Numbered from the stretch's first letter, positions 1-8,835 are shown. The stretch is DNA of 64,000 bases from CALUOB01 sp944322305 (GCA_963931605.1 OZ007031.1:1240001-1304000), one strand, 5' to 3'. Program-made: numbers and translations. Notes: generated by a model from the letters alone, not told the origin.

Positions 1-125
1 CCGCTGCCGCCGACGAGGCTGACACCCAAGACGGCGCGGACGCCGAGAACAGCGCAGACGCAAGCGCAGGCGCCGACGCCGCAAGCACTGACCAGACACC
101 GGAGAACACAGGAGGTGCCGCATAA
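1..125 (+). CDS. 3' end of an unidentified protein (Ala/Asp-rich tail)
   Basis: Frame 3 is open from the window edge to a TAA whose last base is the first base of the next gene's ATG (TAATG). The visible 40 residues are a low-complexity Ala/Asp/Thr tail with no recognisable domain. Known actinobacterial clusters of this type place a PP2C-family phosphatase or FHA protein upstream of ftsW/pbp/pknB, so a PP2C phosphatase tail is a reasonable guess, but nothing in these residues proves it. The overlap implies translational coupling to the ftsW-pbp gene, whose ribosome site (AGGAGGT, 110-116) lies inside this coding sequence. Confidence 0.6.
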   Translation, partial: AAADEADTQDGADAENSADASAGADAASTDQTPENTGGAA

Positions 126-3016
126 TGGGAAGCAGACGCAACACCGAGCTCTTCTTGCTCATAGCCGCAGCGTTTCCCGTCACGCTGCTCTACGCCCTGT
201 ACGTTGCCAACTCCGGCACGCAGATCACCTTCGAGACCCTCGCCGTGCCGCTGGGACTGTTCGCCGCCTTCGCTGCGGCGCACATCGCCACGCGCATCTT
301 GGCCCCCGGCGCCGACCCGGCGCTTCTGCCCATCGTGTTCTCGCTCGCGGGCATAGGCATCACCTTCGTCACGCGCCTCAAGCCCGACCTGGCCGTGAAC
401 CAGCTCATCTTCCTGTTCGCCTCGATCCTGCTCATGGTGCTCACGCTGGCGTTCGTGAAGAACCTGGACCTGGTGCGCAAGTACAAGTACACCTTCGGCA
501 TCATCGGCATCATCCTGCTCGTCTTGCCCATGATCTTCGGCACCGAGATCGGCGGCTCCAAGCTGTGGCTCAGGATCGGCAGCTTCACCATCCAGCCCGG
601 CGAGTTCGCCAAGATCTGCTTCGTGTTCTTCCTGGCCGGCTACCTGTCCGAGAACCGCGAGCTGCTCTCGGTGGCCAACCGCGAGGTTCTCGGCTTCAAG
701 GTGCCGCGCCTGCGCCTGCTCACGCCGCTGTTCGTGGTGTGGGGCATCTTCATCGCCATCGTGGCCTTCGAGCGCGACCTGGGCTCGGCGGTGCTGTTCT
801 ACACCATCTTCCTGGTGATGCTCTACGCCGCCACGGGACGCCTGTCCTACATCGTCATCGGCCTGGGGCTTCTGGCCGTGGGCGCGCTCGGCGCCTATCA
901 GGTCATGAGCCACGTGCAGGTGCGCTTCAACATCTGGCTCGACCCGTGGGCCGACGCCCAGAACACCGGCTACCAGCTCGTGCAGTCGCTGTACTCGCTC
1001 GCTGACGGCGGCCTGGTGGGCACCGGCATCGGCAAGGGCATGTCCACCAACATCCCCGTCGTGGAGTCCGACTTCATCTTCTCGGCCATCGGCGAGGAGA
1101 TGGGCCTGCTCGGCGGCTCGGCTGTGGTCCTTTTGTTCGTGCTCTTCGCGGTGCGCGGCCTCACCACGGCGGCCCGCTCCAAGTCCGACCACACCGCCTT
1201 CGTGTGCGTGGGCCTCACCGCGGCCATCTCGTTCCAGGCGTTCCTCATCATCGGCGGCGTCTCCCGCCTGATCCCGCTGACCGGCGTGACCCTGCCCTTC
1301 ATGAGCCAGGGCGGCTCCTCGCTTCTGGCGAGCTTCATCATCGTGGCGCTGCTCATGCGCGCCGGCGACGAGGCCACCGGCCGCGAGACCGAGATGAGCG
1401 GCACCGGCGTCATGGAGGCGCTGGCCAACCACCGCGCCCGCATCGCCGAGGCCGTGAGCGCGGGTGGCTACAGCTCGGCCGCCTCCGGGCGCGCCGCCAC
1501 CCACGCCAAGCCCGGCAGCCGCCTGCGCCGCCGCGTGCTCGAGACGCCCGAGTCCGGCGTGCTCGGCCGCGTGGCGCTCGCCAAGCGCCTCACCCGCACC
1601 GTGTGGGTGCTCACCGCGCTTTTCGCGGTGCTTATCGGCAACCTCACCTACATCCAGGTAATCCAGGCCGACGAGCTCAAGAGCCGCCCGGACAACAACC
1701 ACTCCATCGCGCGCGCCGCCTACGTGCAGCGCGGCTCCATCATCACCTCCGACAACGTGACGCTCGCGCAGTCCGTGCAGCAGGAGGACGGCACCTACGT
1801 GCGCCAGTACCCGCAGGGCAACCTCGCCGCGCACACGGTGGGGTACTTCTCGCAGCAGTACGGCGCCACCGGCGTCGAGGCCTCTATGAACGAGACCCTC
1901 ACCGGCTCGCAGGACTACTCCACCTGGGAGACGGCCATCAACTCGCTCGCCGGCATCGCGCAGCCGGGCAACTCGGTGGTGCTCACCCTCGACTCGCGCA
2001 TCCAGCGCGCGGCCGAGGAGGCGCTCTCCGGCCTCACCGGCGCCATCGTGGTGCTCAACCCCTCCACCGGCGCGGTTCTCGCCAAGGCGAGCTCGCCTAC
2101 CTACGATAACAGCGACGCCGCTGCGGCCATCGCCGCCGCAAGCTCCGGTGACGGCACGACCTCGCTGTTCGACCGCACCACCCAGGCCCTCTACACGCCC
2201 GGCTCCACCTTCAAGACGGTGACGCTCGCCGCGGCGCTCGAGACCGGCACGGCCACGCTCAACACGCGCTACAACGCGCCCTCCTCCATCGAGCTCGGCG
2301 GCGCCGACATCACCAACGTCAACAACGCCAACTGGGGCACCATCTCGCTGCAGACCGCCTTCGACTACTCGGCCAACACGGTCTTCTCGCAGGTAGGCGT
2401 CGAGCTGGGCGCTGAGACGCTGGTGAACTACGCCAACGCCTTCGGTTACGGGCGCGAGCTCGGCCAGGACTTCTCCACCGTTGCCTCCATCATCCCCGAG
2501 GCGAGCCAGATGACCGAGTGGGAGACGGCATGGGCCGCCGACGGCCAACCCGTGGGCGACTCCTCCAACCACACCCCCGGCCCGCAGACCACCGTCATGC
2601 AGAACGCCGTGATCGCCGCCGCCATCGCCAACGACGGCGTGGTGATGAACCCCTACGTGGTCGACCACATCCTCTCCCCCGAGGGCGTGGCCGGTGCCTC
2701 CACGCAGCCGCGCTCGCTCGGCCAGGCCGTGAGCGCCACCACCGCCCAGCAGGTGAAGGAGGCCATGCTCACGGTGGTCGAAAAGGGCAGCGGCTCGGCT
2801 GCTGCCGTCCCCGGCGTGAAGGTCGCCGGCAAGACCGGCACCGCCGAGGCCACCAACACCCAGGTCAACTCTACGTTCATCGGCTTCGCGCCGTACGACT
2901 CGCCCACGCTCGCCATCTCGGTGGTTGTTGAGAACTACGAGGAGCACGACATCTCGGCGGCCCAGATCGCCGGGCAGGTGCTCAAGGCGGCGCTGAGCAT
3001 CCAAGGGCAGAGGTGA
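125..3016 (+). CDS. Fused FtsW/RodA glycan polymerase - class B penicillin-binding protein
   Basis: This 963-residue membrane protein joins two activities that are usually separate. Residues ~1-410 are a polytopic SEDS (FtsW/RodA/SpoVE) domain, including the conserved FMSQGGSSLLASF region near its end. After a ~70-residue basic linker comes another membrane anchor (~490-510) and a class B transpeptidase domain. All three penicillin-binding motifs are visible: STFK with nucleophile S694, SAN at 749-751 and KTG at 903-905. The SEDS half should polymerise lipid II and the transpeptidase half crosslink it. It overlaps the upstream gene by one base and precedes pknB by ~120 bp. It could serve division (FtsW/FtsI) or elongation (RodA/PbpA); the pknB linkage matches the actinobacterial rodA-pbpA locus. 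Confidence 0.93.
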   Translation: MGSRRNTELFLLIAAAFPVTLLYALYVANSGTQITFETLAVPLGLFAAFAAAHIATRILAPGADPALLPIVFSLAGIGITFVTRLKPDLAVNQLIFLFASILLMVLTLAFVKNLDLVRKYKYTFGIIGIILLVLPMIFGTEIGGSKLWLRIGSFTIQPGEFAKICFVFFLAGYLSENRELLSVANREVLGFKVPRLRLLTPLFVVWGIFIAIVAFERDLGSAVLFYTIFLVMLYAATGRLSYIVIGLGLLAVGALGAYQVMSHVQVRFNIWLDPWADAQNTGYQLVQSLYSLADGGLVGTGIGKGMSTNIPVVESDFIFSAIGEEMGLLGGSAVVLLFVLFAVRGLTTAARSKSDHTAFVCVGLTAAISFQAFLIIGGVSRLIPLTGVTLPFMSQGGSSLLASFIIVALLMRAGDEATGRETEMSGTGVMEALANHRARIAEAVSAGGYSSAASGRAATHAKPGSRLRRRVLETPESGVLGRVALAKRLTRTVWVLTALFAVLIGNLTYIQVIQADELKSRPDNNHSIARAAYVQRGSIITSDNVTLAQSVQQEDGTYVRQYPQGNLAAHTVGYFSQQYGATGVEASMNETLTGSQDYSTWETAINSLAGIAQPGNSVVLTLDSRIQRAAEEALSGLTGAIVVLNPSTGAVLAKASSPTYDNSDAAAAIAAASSGDGTTSLFDRTTQALYTPGSTFKTVTLAAALETGTATLNTRYNAPSSIELGGADITNVNNANWGTISLQTAFDYSANTVFSQVGVELGAETLVNYANAFGYGRELGQDFSTVASIIPEASQMTEWETAWAADGQPVGDSSNHTPGPQTTVMQNAVIAAAIANDGVVMNPYVVDHILSPEGVAGASTQPRSLGQAVSATTAQQVKEAMLTVVEKGSGSAAAVPGVKVAGKTGTAEATNTQVNSTFIGFAPYDSPTLAISVVVENYEEHDISAAQIAGQVLKAALSIQGQR

Positions 3017-3136
3017 GGCTGATGCGTTACCCAAACGCGGCGCCAACGTCGCCGCCCAAGCGTCCTTGCGCGTACGAGTCCCTTTTCTGCGAGCCCTCGC
3101 GGCCCCGCGTCTTTCGTTAGGTTAGGAGCAGCATCC

Positions 3137-5179
3137 ATGTCGCAACCCACAGTCCTCGGCGGTCGGTACCTCATCCAGGACAAAGTCGGCTCGGGCGGAA
3201 TGGCCACGGTCTACCGCGCGCACGACCAGACCCTCGACCGCACCGTAGCCATCAAGATCATGCTGCCCCAGTACGCCAGCGACCCAACTTTCGCGGCGCG
3301 CTTCAAGCAGGAGGCCCAGGCAGCGGCGGCCCTCTCGAGCCCCTACATCGTGAGCGTGTACGACTGGGGCAAGGACGGCGACACGTACTTCATCGCCATG
3401 GAGTACCTGCGCGGTACCGACCTCAAGACCGGCATCCGCACCCACGGCGCGCTCGACCCCAAGAAGGTGGCCCAGATCGGCTCTGAGATCTGCGGCGCGC
3501 TCTCCGTGGCGCACAAGCACGAGATCATCCACCGCGACATCAAGCCGCAGAACATCATGGTGCTGCCCGACGGCAACATCAAGGTGATGGACTTCGGCAT
3601 CGCGCGCGCCAAGAACAGCCACCTCACGCAGGACAACAACGTGCTGGGCACCGCCCACTACGTCTCCCCCGAGCAGACGCGCGGCCAGGAGCTTGGCCCC
3701 ACCTCGGACCTGTACTCGCTGGGCGTGGTGATGTACGAGTGCGCCACCGGCCGCGTGCCCTTTGACGGCGACGACGCCATCTCGGTGGCCCTGAAGCAGG
3801 TCAACGAGATCCCCGTGCCGCCGAGCCAGCTGAACCCCAAGGTCGACCCCGACCTGGAGCGCATCATCCTGAAGTGCATGGAGAAGGACCCGGCCATGCG
3901 CTTCCAGACCGCCGACGAGCTGCGCCAGGTGCTCAACAGCTACCTCGCCGGCCGCACGGTGCAGATCGCCGAGCCCACGCGCGTGATCGGCGCGGCGGGC
4001 GCCGCCGGCGACACCACCACCAAGGTGATGCCCGCAGGCGGCTCCACCACCGCCATGCCGCGCGCGGTGGGGCGGCGCGGCGGCGTTGCCACCGGCACGC
4101 CTGACATGACGGCCACCGGCTCCTACCAGCCCGAGAAGAAGCGCCACACCGGCCGGATCGTAGCCGCCGTGGTGGCGGTCGTGGCGATTATCGCCGTGGC
4201 GGCCGTGGTGGTGAGCGGCCTTATGGGCGGCGGCAGCCAAACCGTGGACGTGCCGAGCGTGCTGGGCATGACCGAGGACGCCGCGCGCGCCGCGCTCGAG
4301 GCCGAGGGCCTTGAGGTTGACAGCGTGACCGAGGAGTACAACTCCGACTACGACGAGGGCCAGGTGTGCGATCAGAACCCCGACGAGGGTCAGAAGGTTC
4401 CCGAGGGCTCCAAGGTGTCGCTCGTGATCTCGCAGGGCACCGACCCCACTGAGGACCAGGTGCAGGTTCCCGACATCGTGGGCCGCGACGAGGCAACCGC
4501 GCAGCAGATGCTCGCGCAGGTGGGCCTTGAGTACCAGCGCGTGGACGAGGAGCCCAGCAGCGACGTGGGCGAAGGCGACATCACCCGCTGCGACCCCGGC
4601 GTGGGCGGCTCGGCGCAGCGCGGCTCCACCGTTAAGTACTGGGTTTCCAGCGGCGAGGAGGAAGTTGACATTCCCGACGTGGCCGATTACGACCAGGACA
4701 ACGCCAAGCGCCTGCTGGAGAACGCCGGCTTCGTGGTAACCGTCGCCACCGAGGAGAGCGACTCGGTGAGCGAGGGCATGGCCATCCGCACCGACCCCAC
4801 CGGCAAGGCAGCCAAGGGCTCGAGCGTGACGCTGTACGTATCCGAGGGCTCGGGTAAGACCACCATCCCCGACCTCACGGGCATGACCAAGTCCCAGGCT
4901 GAGAACGCGCTGAAGCGTGCCGGGTTCACCGCGCGCTTCTCTTACGACGACGGCTCGCAGTACGGCGTGAGCCCCGACCACGTGATCAGCTGGAACCCCA
5001 CCGGCTCGGCCGACGAGGGCGCCACGGTGTCCGTGGTGGTTGCGTGGACCACCAGCAGCAACTCGAGCGGCAGCTCCTCGAGCGGCAACACCTCCACGGG
5101 CAATAGCGACAACAGCTCGGGCAATGCCGCCGATTCCAGCGATACCGGCACCGAAGACGGGGCTGACGCTACGGAGTAG
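3137..5179 (+). CDS. pknB: PASTA-domain Ser/Thr protein kinase (PknB type)
   Basis: The N-terminal kinase domain (~9-270) has a glycine loop (GSGGMATVY, 18-26), catalytic Lys40, HRDIKPQN with D134, DFG with D152, and a GTAHYVSPE activation segment. A juxtamembrane linker follows, then one transmembrane helix (~339-362). Outside the membrane are four PASTA repeats, beginning with DVPSVLGM, QVPDIVGR, DIPDVADY and TIPDLTGM, and a Ser/Gly/Asn-rich tail. PASTA kinases sense muropeptides or lipid II and phosphorylate cell-wall and division proteins, which fits the adjacent ftsW-pbp fusion. ATG 3137 follows GTTAGGAGC. The ~60-residue low-complexity C-terminus is variable in the family. Confidence 0.97.
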   Translation: MSQPTVLGGRYLIQDKVGSGGMATVYRAHDQTLDRTVAIKIMLPQYASDPTFAARFKQEAQAAAALSSPYIVSVYDWGKDGDTYFIAMEYLRGTDLKTGIRTHGALDPKKVAQIGSEICGALSVAHKHEIIHRDIKPQNIMVLPDGNIKVMDFGIARAKNSHLTQDNNVLGTAHYVSPEQTRGQELGPTSDLYSLGVVMYECATGRVPFDGDDAISVALKQVNEIPVPPSQLNPKVDPDLERIILKCMEKDPAMRFQTADELRQVLNSYLAGRTVQIAEPTRVIGAAGAAGDTTTKVMPAGGSTTAMPRAVGRRGGVATGTPDMTATGSYQPEKKRHTGRIVAAVVAVVAIIAVAAVVVSGLMGGGSQTVDVPSVLGMTEDAARAALEAEGLEVDSVTEEYNSDYDEGQVCDQNPDEGQKVPEGSKVSLVISQGTDPTEDQVQVPDIVGRDEATAQQMLAQVGLEYQRVDEEPSSDVGEGDITRCDPGVGGSAQRGSTVKYWVSSGEEEVDIPDVADYDQDNAKRLLENAGFVVTVATEESDSVSEGMAIRTDPTGKAAKGSSVTLYVSEGSGKTTIPDLTGMTKSQAENALKRAGFTARFSYDDGSQYGVSPDHVISWNPTGSADEGATVSVVVAWTTSSNSSGSSSSGNTSTGNSDNSSGNAADSSDTGTEDGADATE

Positions 5180-5233
5180 CGCCGCGGACGCCGGGAGCGC
5201 CTCACCTTTCCTGAGCTTGTCACGTGCATGAGA

Positions 5234-5291
5234 CGGAGCCGGGAACGCAAGGGTTTACGTTGAACCTTCGCGTTCTCGGCCCCGTTTTTGT
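5234..5291 (+). terminator. Probable terminator of pknB
   Basis: An imperfect ~14-bp stem pairs the GGGAACGC region at ~5241 with GCGTTCTCGG at ~5271 and is followed by CCCCGTTTTTG. It lies ~60 bp after the pknB stop, as expected of a rho-independent terminator. Confidence 0.6.
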
Positions 5292-5349
5292 TGGCGCCTT
5301 TTGGTTGCGCGCGGCGTTGGGCCATTCCATGCGGCATTGGGCCGTGCGG

Positions 5350-5630
5350 TTGACCGCGCCTATGACATTGAAGGATCCAGTTGGTCGCGCTTCCAACATC
5401 TAGGATTCGGTTGACCGCGTTTCTGACATCAAGCAACCGAGTTGGTCGCCCCTTCGACATCGAGGAGCCCGGTTCAACGCCCCTTCGACCTCTAAGAACC
5501 ACTTAGCCTCAAAAAGCGCACGCAACTCCCGGAAATCCGAGAATTAGCCGTCGTCCGCACGGCCAACCGCTCCTGTCATGATAAAGTCGCGACCAATTGC
5601 AAGCTTGCCGTCACATCGCAAGCAGCGCCA
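5350..5630. repeat. Family A repeat array, locus 1 (GTTGGTCGC units flipping about a dyad)
   Basis: Five consecutive degenerate units of 30-31 bp start GTTGACCGCG, GTTGGTCGCG, GTTGACCGCG, GTTGGTCGCC and GTTCAACGCC, each with a GACAT/AACAT core ten bases later. A central dyad at 5524-5545 (AACTCCCGGA, AA spacer, degenerate TCCGAGAATT) follows. Beyond it the units appear in reverse complement (ACGGCCAACCG, GCGACCAATTG). The array fills most of the gap between pknB and the DUF3800 remnant. The same design recurs near 22.4, 27.6 and 54.9 kb. No ORF is convincing here. Confidence 0.8.
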
Positions 5631-5683
5631 ACGATCATCGAGCGATGCCCCGGATCATACGACAAGCGCCTGTCATTCGGGAC

Positions 5684-5729
5684 GGGTGCAGACGGCACGT
5701 CTCGCACGTTCGGCCATCTGCACCCGCCC
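5684..5729. other. Long hairpin of unknown role
   Basis: CGGGTGCAGACGGC pairs with GGCCATCTGCACCCG (~14 pairs, one G-U) around a ~17-base loop. There is no T-run, so it is not a simple terminator. The remaining sequence between 5630 and 5880 shows nothing else recognisable. Confidence 0.45.
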
Positions 5730-5882
5730 TCCCTAACAGTGCACATGAATTTCCCGGAGCATCCGACTTTTCATCCGCCGTTCCTTATGGCTATGTGGGC
5801 ACTTTTCGTGCATAAGAAAGCGCGGGAATGGTACGGCAACTTTAGTTTCTAGGCTGGCCGAAAGGATCTGGTCCATCCAAAG

Positions 5883-5903
5883 GCGGGGATATTCCCCGCT
5901 TTT
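5883..5903 (+). terminator. Terminator-like hairpin before the DUF3800 remnant
   Basis: A perfect 7-bp stem, GCGGGGA/TCCCCGC, with a TAT loop is followed by TTTTC. It ends ~20 bp before the DUF3800 start codon, so it could attenuate that gene or end an upstream transcript. Confidence 0.55.
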
Positions 5904-5920
5904 CGTATCGGGAGGTCACC

Positions 5921-6328
5921 GTGCGGGAACTGGACATCCTCACCGATGAGAGCGGCGACTTCGGGGTGTACGAGCCGCATGCCCGGTACTACATCATCGC
6001 CCTCGTGCTGCATAGACTGAATCCATATCTGAAGAGATTGATTACCCAGCCAGGCAAGTCGTCGAGTGAGATTGCCCGCGGGGCACGCCATCCACACGGG
6101 GCCACTCATCTGCCGCGAAGCAAACTACGCCGCGCTGGACATCGACGAACTCAGGAGACTTTCCGCACGTTCTTCAACTTCCCGCGGCACGTGCCGATCG
6201 GCTTCCGCGCCTTTCTCTTCAAGAAGAAAGGGCTCCACGGCGACCACGATGCACCGGTGTCTCGTATGTCGCGCGAGATCAGCTCGTATGTCAAGGACAA
6301 CTTGAAGCGCTTCCAGTCTTCTCGCCGG
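5921..6328 (+). pseudogene. DUF3800 protein, frameshifted and truncated
   Basis: The GTG start at 5921 (GGGAGG upstream) begins MRELDILTDESGDFG followed by YYIIALVLH, the signature DUF3800 N-terminus with its acidic DESG motif. The central family motif (HTGPLICRE..Y..LDI) is only in another frame (~6078-6150). The next motif (FFNFPRHVPIGFRAFLFKKK) and SSYVKDNLKRF return to the first frame. So two indels separate three conserved blocks, and homology stops at ~6328 where the convergent toxin gene ends. DUF3800 has an RNase H-like fold and often sits on mobile elements. The copy is almost certainly non-functional. Confidence 0.75.
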
Positions 6329-6330
6329 GA

Positions 6331-6648
6331 TCACCCCTCGGCGGCGCCGGCGAGCAGGCGAGCCCGCCAGTCGGCAGACATGTGGAAGAGTCGCATGAGC
6401 GTCACCGTGCGCGCGTCCTCGTCGACGACGTATACGGCAGCGTAGCGCTCGAGCGCCCTCCAGCGGTAAGGGGTGCCCTCCACGCTTCCCGCCATGAGCG
6501 GGAACTTGCCGATGGCGGCGGCGAGCGCGTCGTAGGCGTCGAGAAGCCGGTCGACGCTCGACGGCCCAACGTTGGCGAGCCTCCACGAGGCGGCGGCGCC
6601 GAGATCGTCGTCGAACGGCTTCGTCGTCTCGACGACGAAGCTAGGCAA
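6331..6648 (-). CDS. RelE/ParE-like toxin of a type II toxin-antitoxin pair
   Basis: A 105-residue basic-aromatic protein. It starts at TTG (6648), overlapping the last 8 bases of the upstream antitoxin gene, so the two are translationally coupled. The C-terminal part (YRWRALERYAAVYVVDEDARTVTLMRLFHMSADWRARL) has the strand pattern and Arg residues typical of the RelE/ParE fold, whose members cleave ribosome-bound mRNA or poison gyrase. The sequence does not tell which. Family assignment rests on pattern and on the AbrB-type partner. Confidence 0.75.
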   Translation of the reverse strand: MPSFVVETTKPFDDDLGAAASWRLANVGPSSVDRLLDAYDALAAAIGKFPLMAGSVEGTPYRWRALERYAAVYVVDEDARTVTLMRLFHMSADWRARLLAGAAEG

Positions 6649-6922
6649 GGCGGTACCTCGCCCTCAGCTCGGCGGACACCGCCCGGGCGTCCCTCACGCG
6701 GCCGGCAGCCCGCGCCTCCTCGGCCTCGGCGAGCCGGGCGTAGAAATCCTCCTCGCCCGTCACCTCGAGCGGGTCGGTAGGCGTCGCGGACACCCAGGCG
6801 CGGCGGCCGTCGAACGACCAGTACACGCGCGCTCCGTCGGCGATGCCGAGCGCCGTGCGCACCTCCTTGGGAACGGTCGTCTGCCCGCCCTTCGTGAGCT
6901 TCGTGCTCATCATCGTGACCAT
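6641..6922 (-). CDS. AbrB/MazE-type antitoxin
   Basis: A 93-residue protein with an N-terminal SpoVT/AbrB swapped-hairpin DNA-binding domain: STKLTKGGQTTVPKEVRTALGI...V.W (residues ~6-40). The charged helical C-terminus (GEEDFYARLAEAEEARAAGRVRDARAVSAELRARYRLA) is the likely toxin-binding part. Its 3' end overlaps the toxin start. Such antitoxins usually repress their own operon, and direct repeats just upstream are candidate operators. PrlF/YhaV-like pairs are the nearest known arrangement. Confidence 0.8.
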   Translation of the reverse strand: MVTMMSTKLTKGGQTTVPKEVRTALGIADGARVYWSFDGRRAWVSATPTDPLEVTGEEDFYARLAEAEEARAAGRVRDARAVSAELRARYRLA

Positions 6923-6936
6923 GCGGCGCCTCCAGA

Positions 6937-6970
6937 ATCATTGATTCCAATGCTATCATTGATTCTAACA
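6937..6970 (-). promoter_or_regulatory. Candidate operator/promoter of the toxin-antitoxin operon
   Basis: Two direct copies of ATCATTGATTC, about 18 bp apart, lie 16-48 bp upstream of the antitoxin ATG in an AT-rich patch within GC-rich DNA. Placement fits autorepression by the AbrB-type antitoxin, which is inferred. Confidence 0.5.
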
Positions 6971-7012
6971 CGCTGCACAGGCGATGCTCCGGCGAGTGGG
7001 CCGTGCGGGCGG

Positions 7013-7085
7013 AAAGCAAAAACGGCGCCGCTGATGCGACGCCGCAAAAAATGCCTGCCCCGAATGGATTCGAAGACGACACCCG
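7013..7085 (-). repeat. Fossil attachment site plus duplicated tRNA terminator
   Basis: A hairpin sequence (GGCGCCGCTGATGCGACGCC) at ~7023 is followed by a degraded copy of the tRNA-Arg 3' end (CCCCGAATGGATTCGAA then ACACCCGC, ~7056-7085). The same hairpin plus a better tRNA 3' copy recurs ~127 bp downstream (7142-7232). On the minus strand the hairpin, followed by GTTTTTGC, looks like the original terminator of the tRNA gene. The arrangement suggests an earlier integration or tandem duplication at the same target. Confidence 0.65.
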
Positions 7086-7181
7086 CAAGGAGCATGGTGA
7101 CGCGGGCGTCGATGGCCCTAATCCATCGGCAACGCCAGCGAAGCAAAAACGGCGCCGCTGATGCGACGCCGCTAAAAGTGC

Positions 7182-7232
7182 TGGTGCCCCCGAATGGATT
7201 CGAACCATCGACACCCGCTTTAGGAGAGCGGT
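7182..7232 (-). other. attL of the integrative element (3' part of tRNA-Arg)
   Basis: These 51 bases are identical to 14570-14620, the 3' half of the tRNA-Arg(CCU) gene. Identity stops immediately outside on both sides. An integrase gene begins ~180 bp inside. This is the left direct repeat made by site-specific integration into the tRNA gene; it is not a second functional tRNA because the 5' half is missing. Confidence 0.92.
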
Positions 7233-7413
7233 AACCTATATGTTGTCTAGTGTCATATCCTGATATTTATGCAGAGCAATAGCTATTTTTACCTGCATGT
7301 TTCTTTGTGTTCTGTCTCAGTTGTATTGCTCTGTCATTGTATTACCGGTAATATTTTGGTAAACGTTACCGGTAGCATTGCTCCGTTGCCGGTGGAAAGG
7401 AGCCGTGGCAAGC

Positions 7414-8835
7414 ATGGGTAGAATGCAAAGCATCCCAAACGGATTCGACGGGATTAGCAAAAAGCCGAGGCTGAAGAAAATCATCAAAAAGGGAGCAAGA
7501 TCCGGCAAATGGCAGGCTGTTATTGATTACTACGTGTATGACCGTGCAGAGCCTGCGAAGGGTGCCAAAAAGCGTAAAAAGAGCTGGAAAAGCATAACCA
7601 AGTTGCTCGACGTGGCGTGCTACCCGGGAAACGACAGGGGCAGGAGAACTGCAGAAGCTAAGGCATCCGAATGGTTCAGCTCGGTAATGGAAGGGACGGA
7701 TGAGCGCACAAAAAGACTTGGCAACACCGTCCACGATTACACTGAAGCAGCCATCTCCAGCAGGAGGACAAAGCGCGGCGGAAATGAGCTTGCTCCGCAC
7801 ACGATGGACGATTACATCAGATGCCTTGGCTACATCGACGGCGGAGACTTTCCCAAAAATCCGAAACCAGGGCAAGCGGTAAGGCATATCGACGGGATAG
7901 GGCACATTAGAGTTGAGAATCTTACTAAAGCCCGCGTCAAGAAATGGGTTAGCCAGCTACAGCAGCAGTACGCGGCTCCAACTGTGCGTAAGGCGCTTGC
8001 GGTACTCAGAGATATAGGACTGCAAGCCGCAATTGAAGATGAAGCTATATCAACTAACCCTGCATATGGCATTGAGGTACCAGATCCTGTGGTGAAGGAG
8101 CCCACGTATCTCGATAAGGTAAGTCTGGCAAAACTGATGGAGCATTTCGACAGCTCTATTGCCCAGGCGAGGGACAACGCAGAGCTAGATGCGTGTACGG
8201 CAGCGATATATCTCGCCTTGAGAACAGGGCTCAGGGAGGCAGAAGTTTGCGGACTCAAGTGGGAAGACGTTGATCTTGACATGCGCACGCTAAGCGTGCG
8301 GCGCGTTATCGCCCGGTCGGGCAACAGTTTTATTGAGCGCGACAAACCTAAAACGCAAAAAAGCCGTCGTGAAGTTCCCGTTCCTTCAGATGCGATAGAG
8401 GCGCTGCACATCCTAAAAGCACGCATGGACTCAGAGTTATCAAAAGCCATTAATCGCGATGTGGAACGCAGGGAGGCGATTAACCACCTGTACATCTTTG
8501 GCTGGGTAGACGGACGTTTTCGCAACCCGAGGATGCTCTACAAGAGGTTCAAGCAGCTCGTTTCTCTCTACGACCTTAGATGTAACGACGGAAAGCCTGC
8601 AAAGTTTCACGATCTGCGTCACACGTTTGCAACGCTGGGAGCAAACAACGGGGTTGATATGGGCGTGCTGAAAAAGATCCTCGGACACTCTAGCGAAAGT
8701 ACAACGCGACAATACTACGTAACGTATGAGGAAAACACGATGCGTAAAGCCATTGATGCTATTGGGGCAGAGATGCGCGAACGAGCAAAGCCGGCACGAA
8801 TTCTTGATCTGCAGCCGACCGGTACGGAAGGGTAA
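7414..8835 (+). CDS. Tyrosine-type site-specific integrase
   Basis: A 473-residue phage-type integrase. The N-terminus resembles an arm-type DNA-binding region, the middle (~100-195) a core-binding SAM-like domain, and the C-terminus the catalytic domain. Catalytic residues visible are R274 (GLREAEVCGL), H399 and R402 (HDLRHTFAT), H425 (LGHSS) and Tyr434 or Tyr435. ATG 7414 is preferred because AAAGGAG ends 11 bases before it; an in-frame TTG at 7378 and GTG at 7405 lack spacing. It lies next to attL and should recombine attP with the tRNA-Arg site. Codon use is less GC-rich than in flanking chromosomal genes. Confidence 0.95.
   Translation: MGRMQSIPNGFDGISKKPRLKKIIKKGARSGKWQAVIDYYVYDRAEPAKGAKKRKKSWKSITKLLDVACYPGNDRGRRTAEAKASEWFSSVMEGTDERTKRLGNTVHDYTEAAISSRRTKRGGNELAPHTMDDYIRCLGYIDGGDFPKNPKPGQAVRHIDGIGHIRVENLTKARVKKWVSQLQQQYAAPTVRKALAVLRDIGLQAAIEDEAISTNPAYGIEVPDPVVKEPTYLDKVSLAKLMEHFDSSIAQARDNAELDACTAAIYLALRTGLREAEVCGLKWEDVDLDMRTLSVRRVIARSGNSFIERDKPKTQKSRREVPVPSDAIEALHILKARMDSELSKAINRDVERREAINHLYIFGWVDGRFRNPRMLYKRFKQLVSLYDLRCNDGKPAKFHDLRHTFATLGANNGVDMGVLKKILGHSSESTTRQYYVTYEENTMRKAIDAIGAEMRERAKPARILDLQPTGTEG

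Noticed and set aside
5630..5920. Small coding gene around 5597-5815
   Set aside because: The frame overlaps the repeat array and a long hairpin and has no ribosome site or family resemblance.
7182..7232. Second tRNA-Arg gene
   Set aside because: Only the 3' 51 bases match; acceptor 5' strand and D arm are absent. It is an attachment site.
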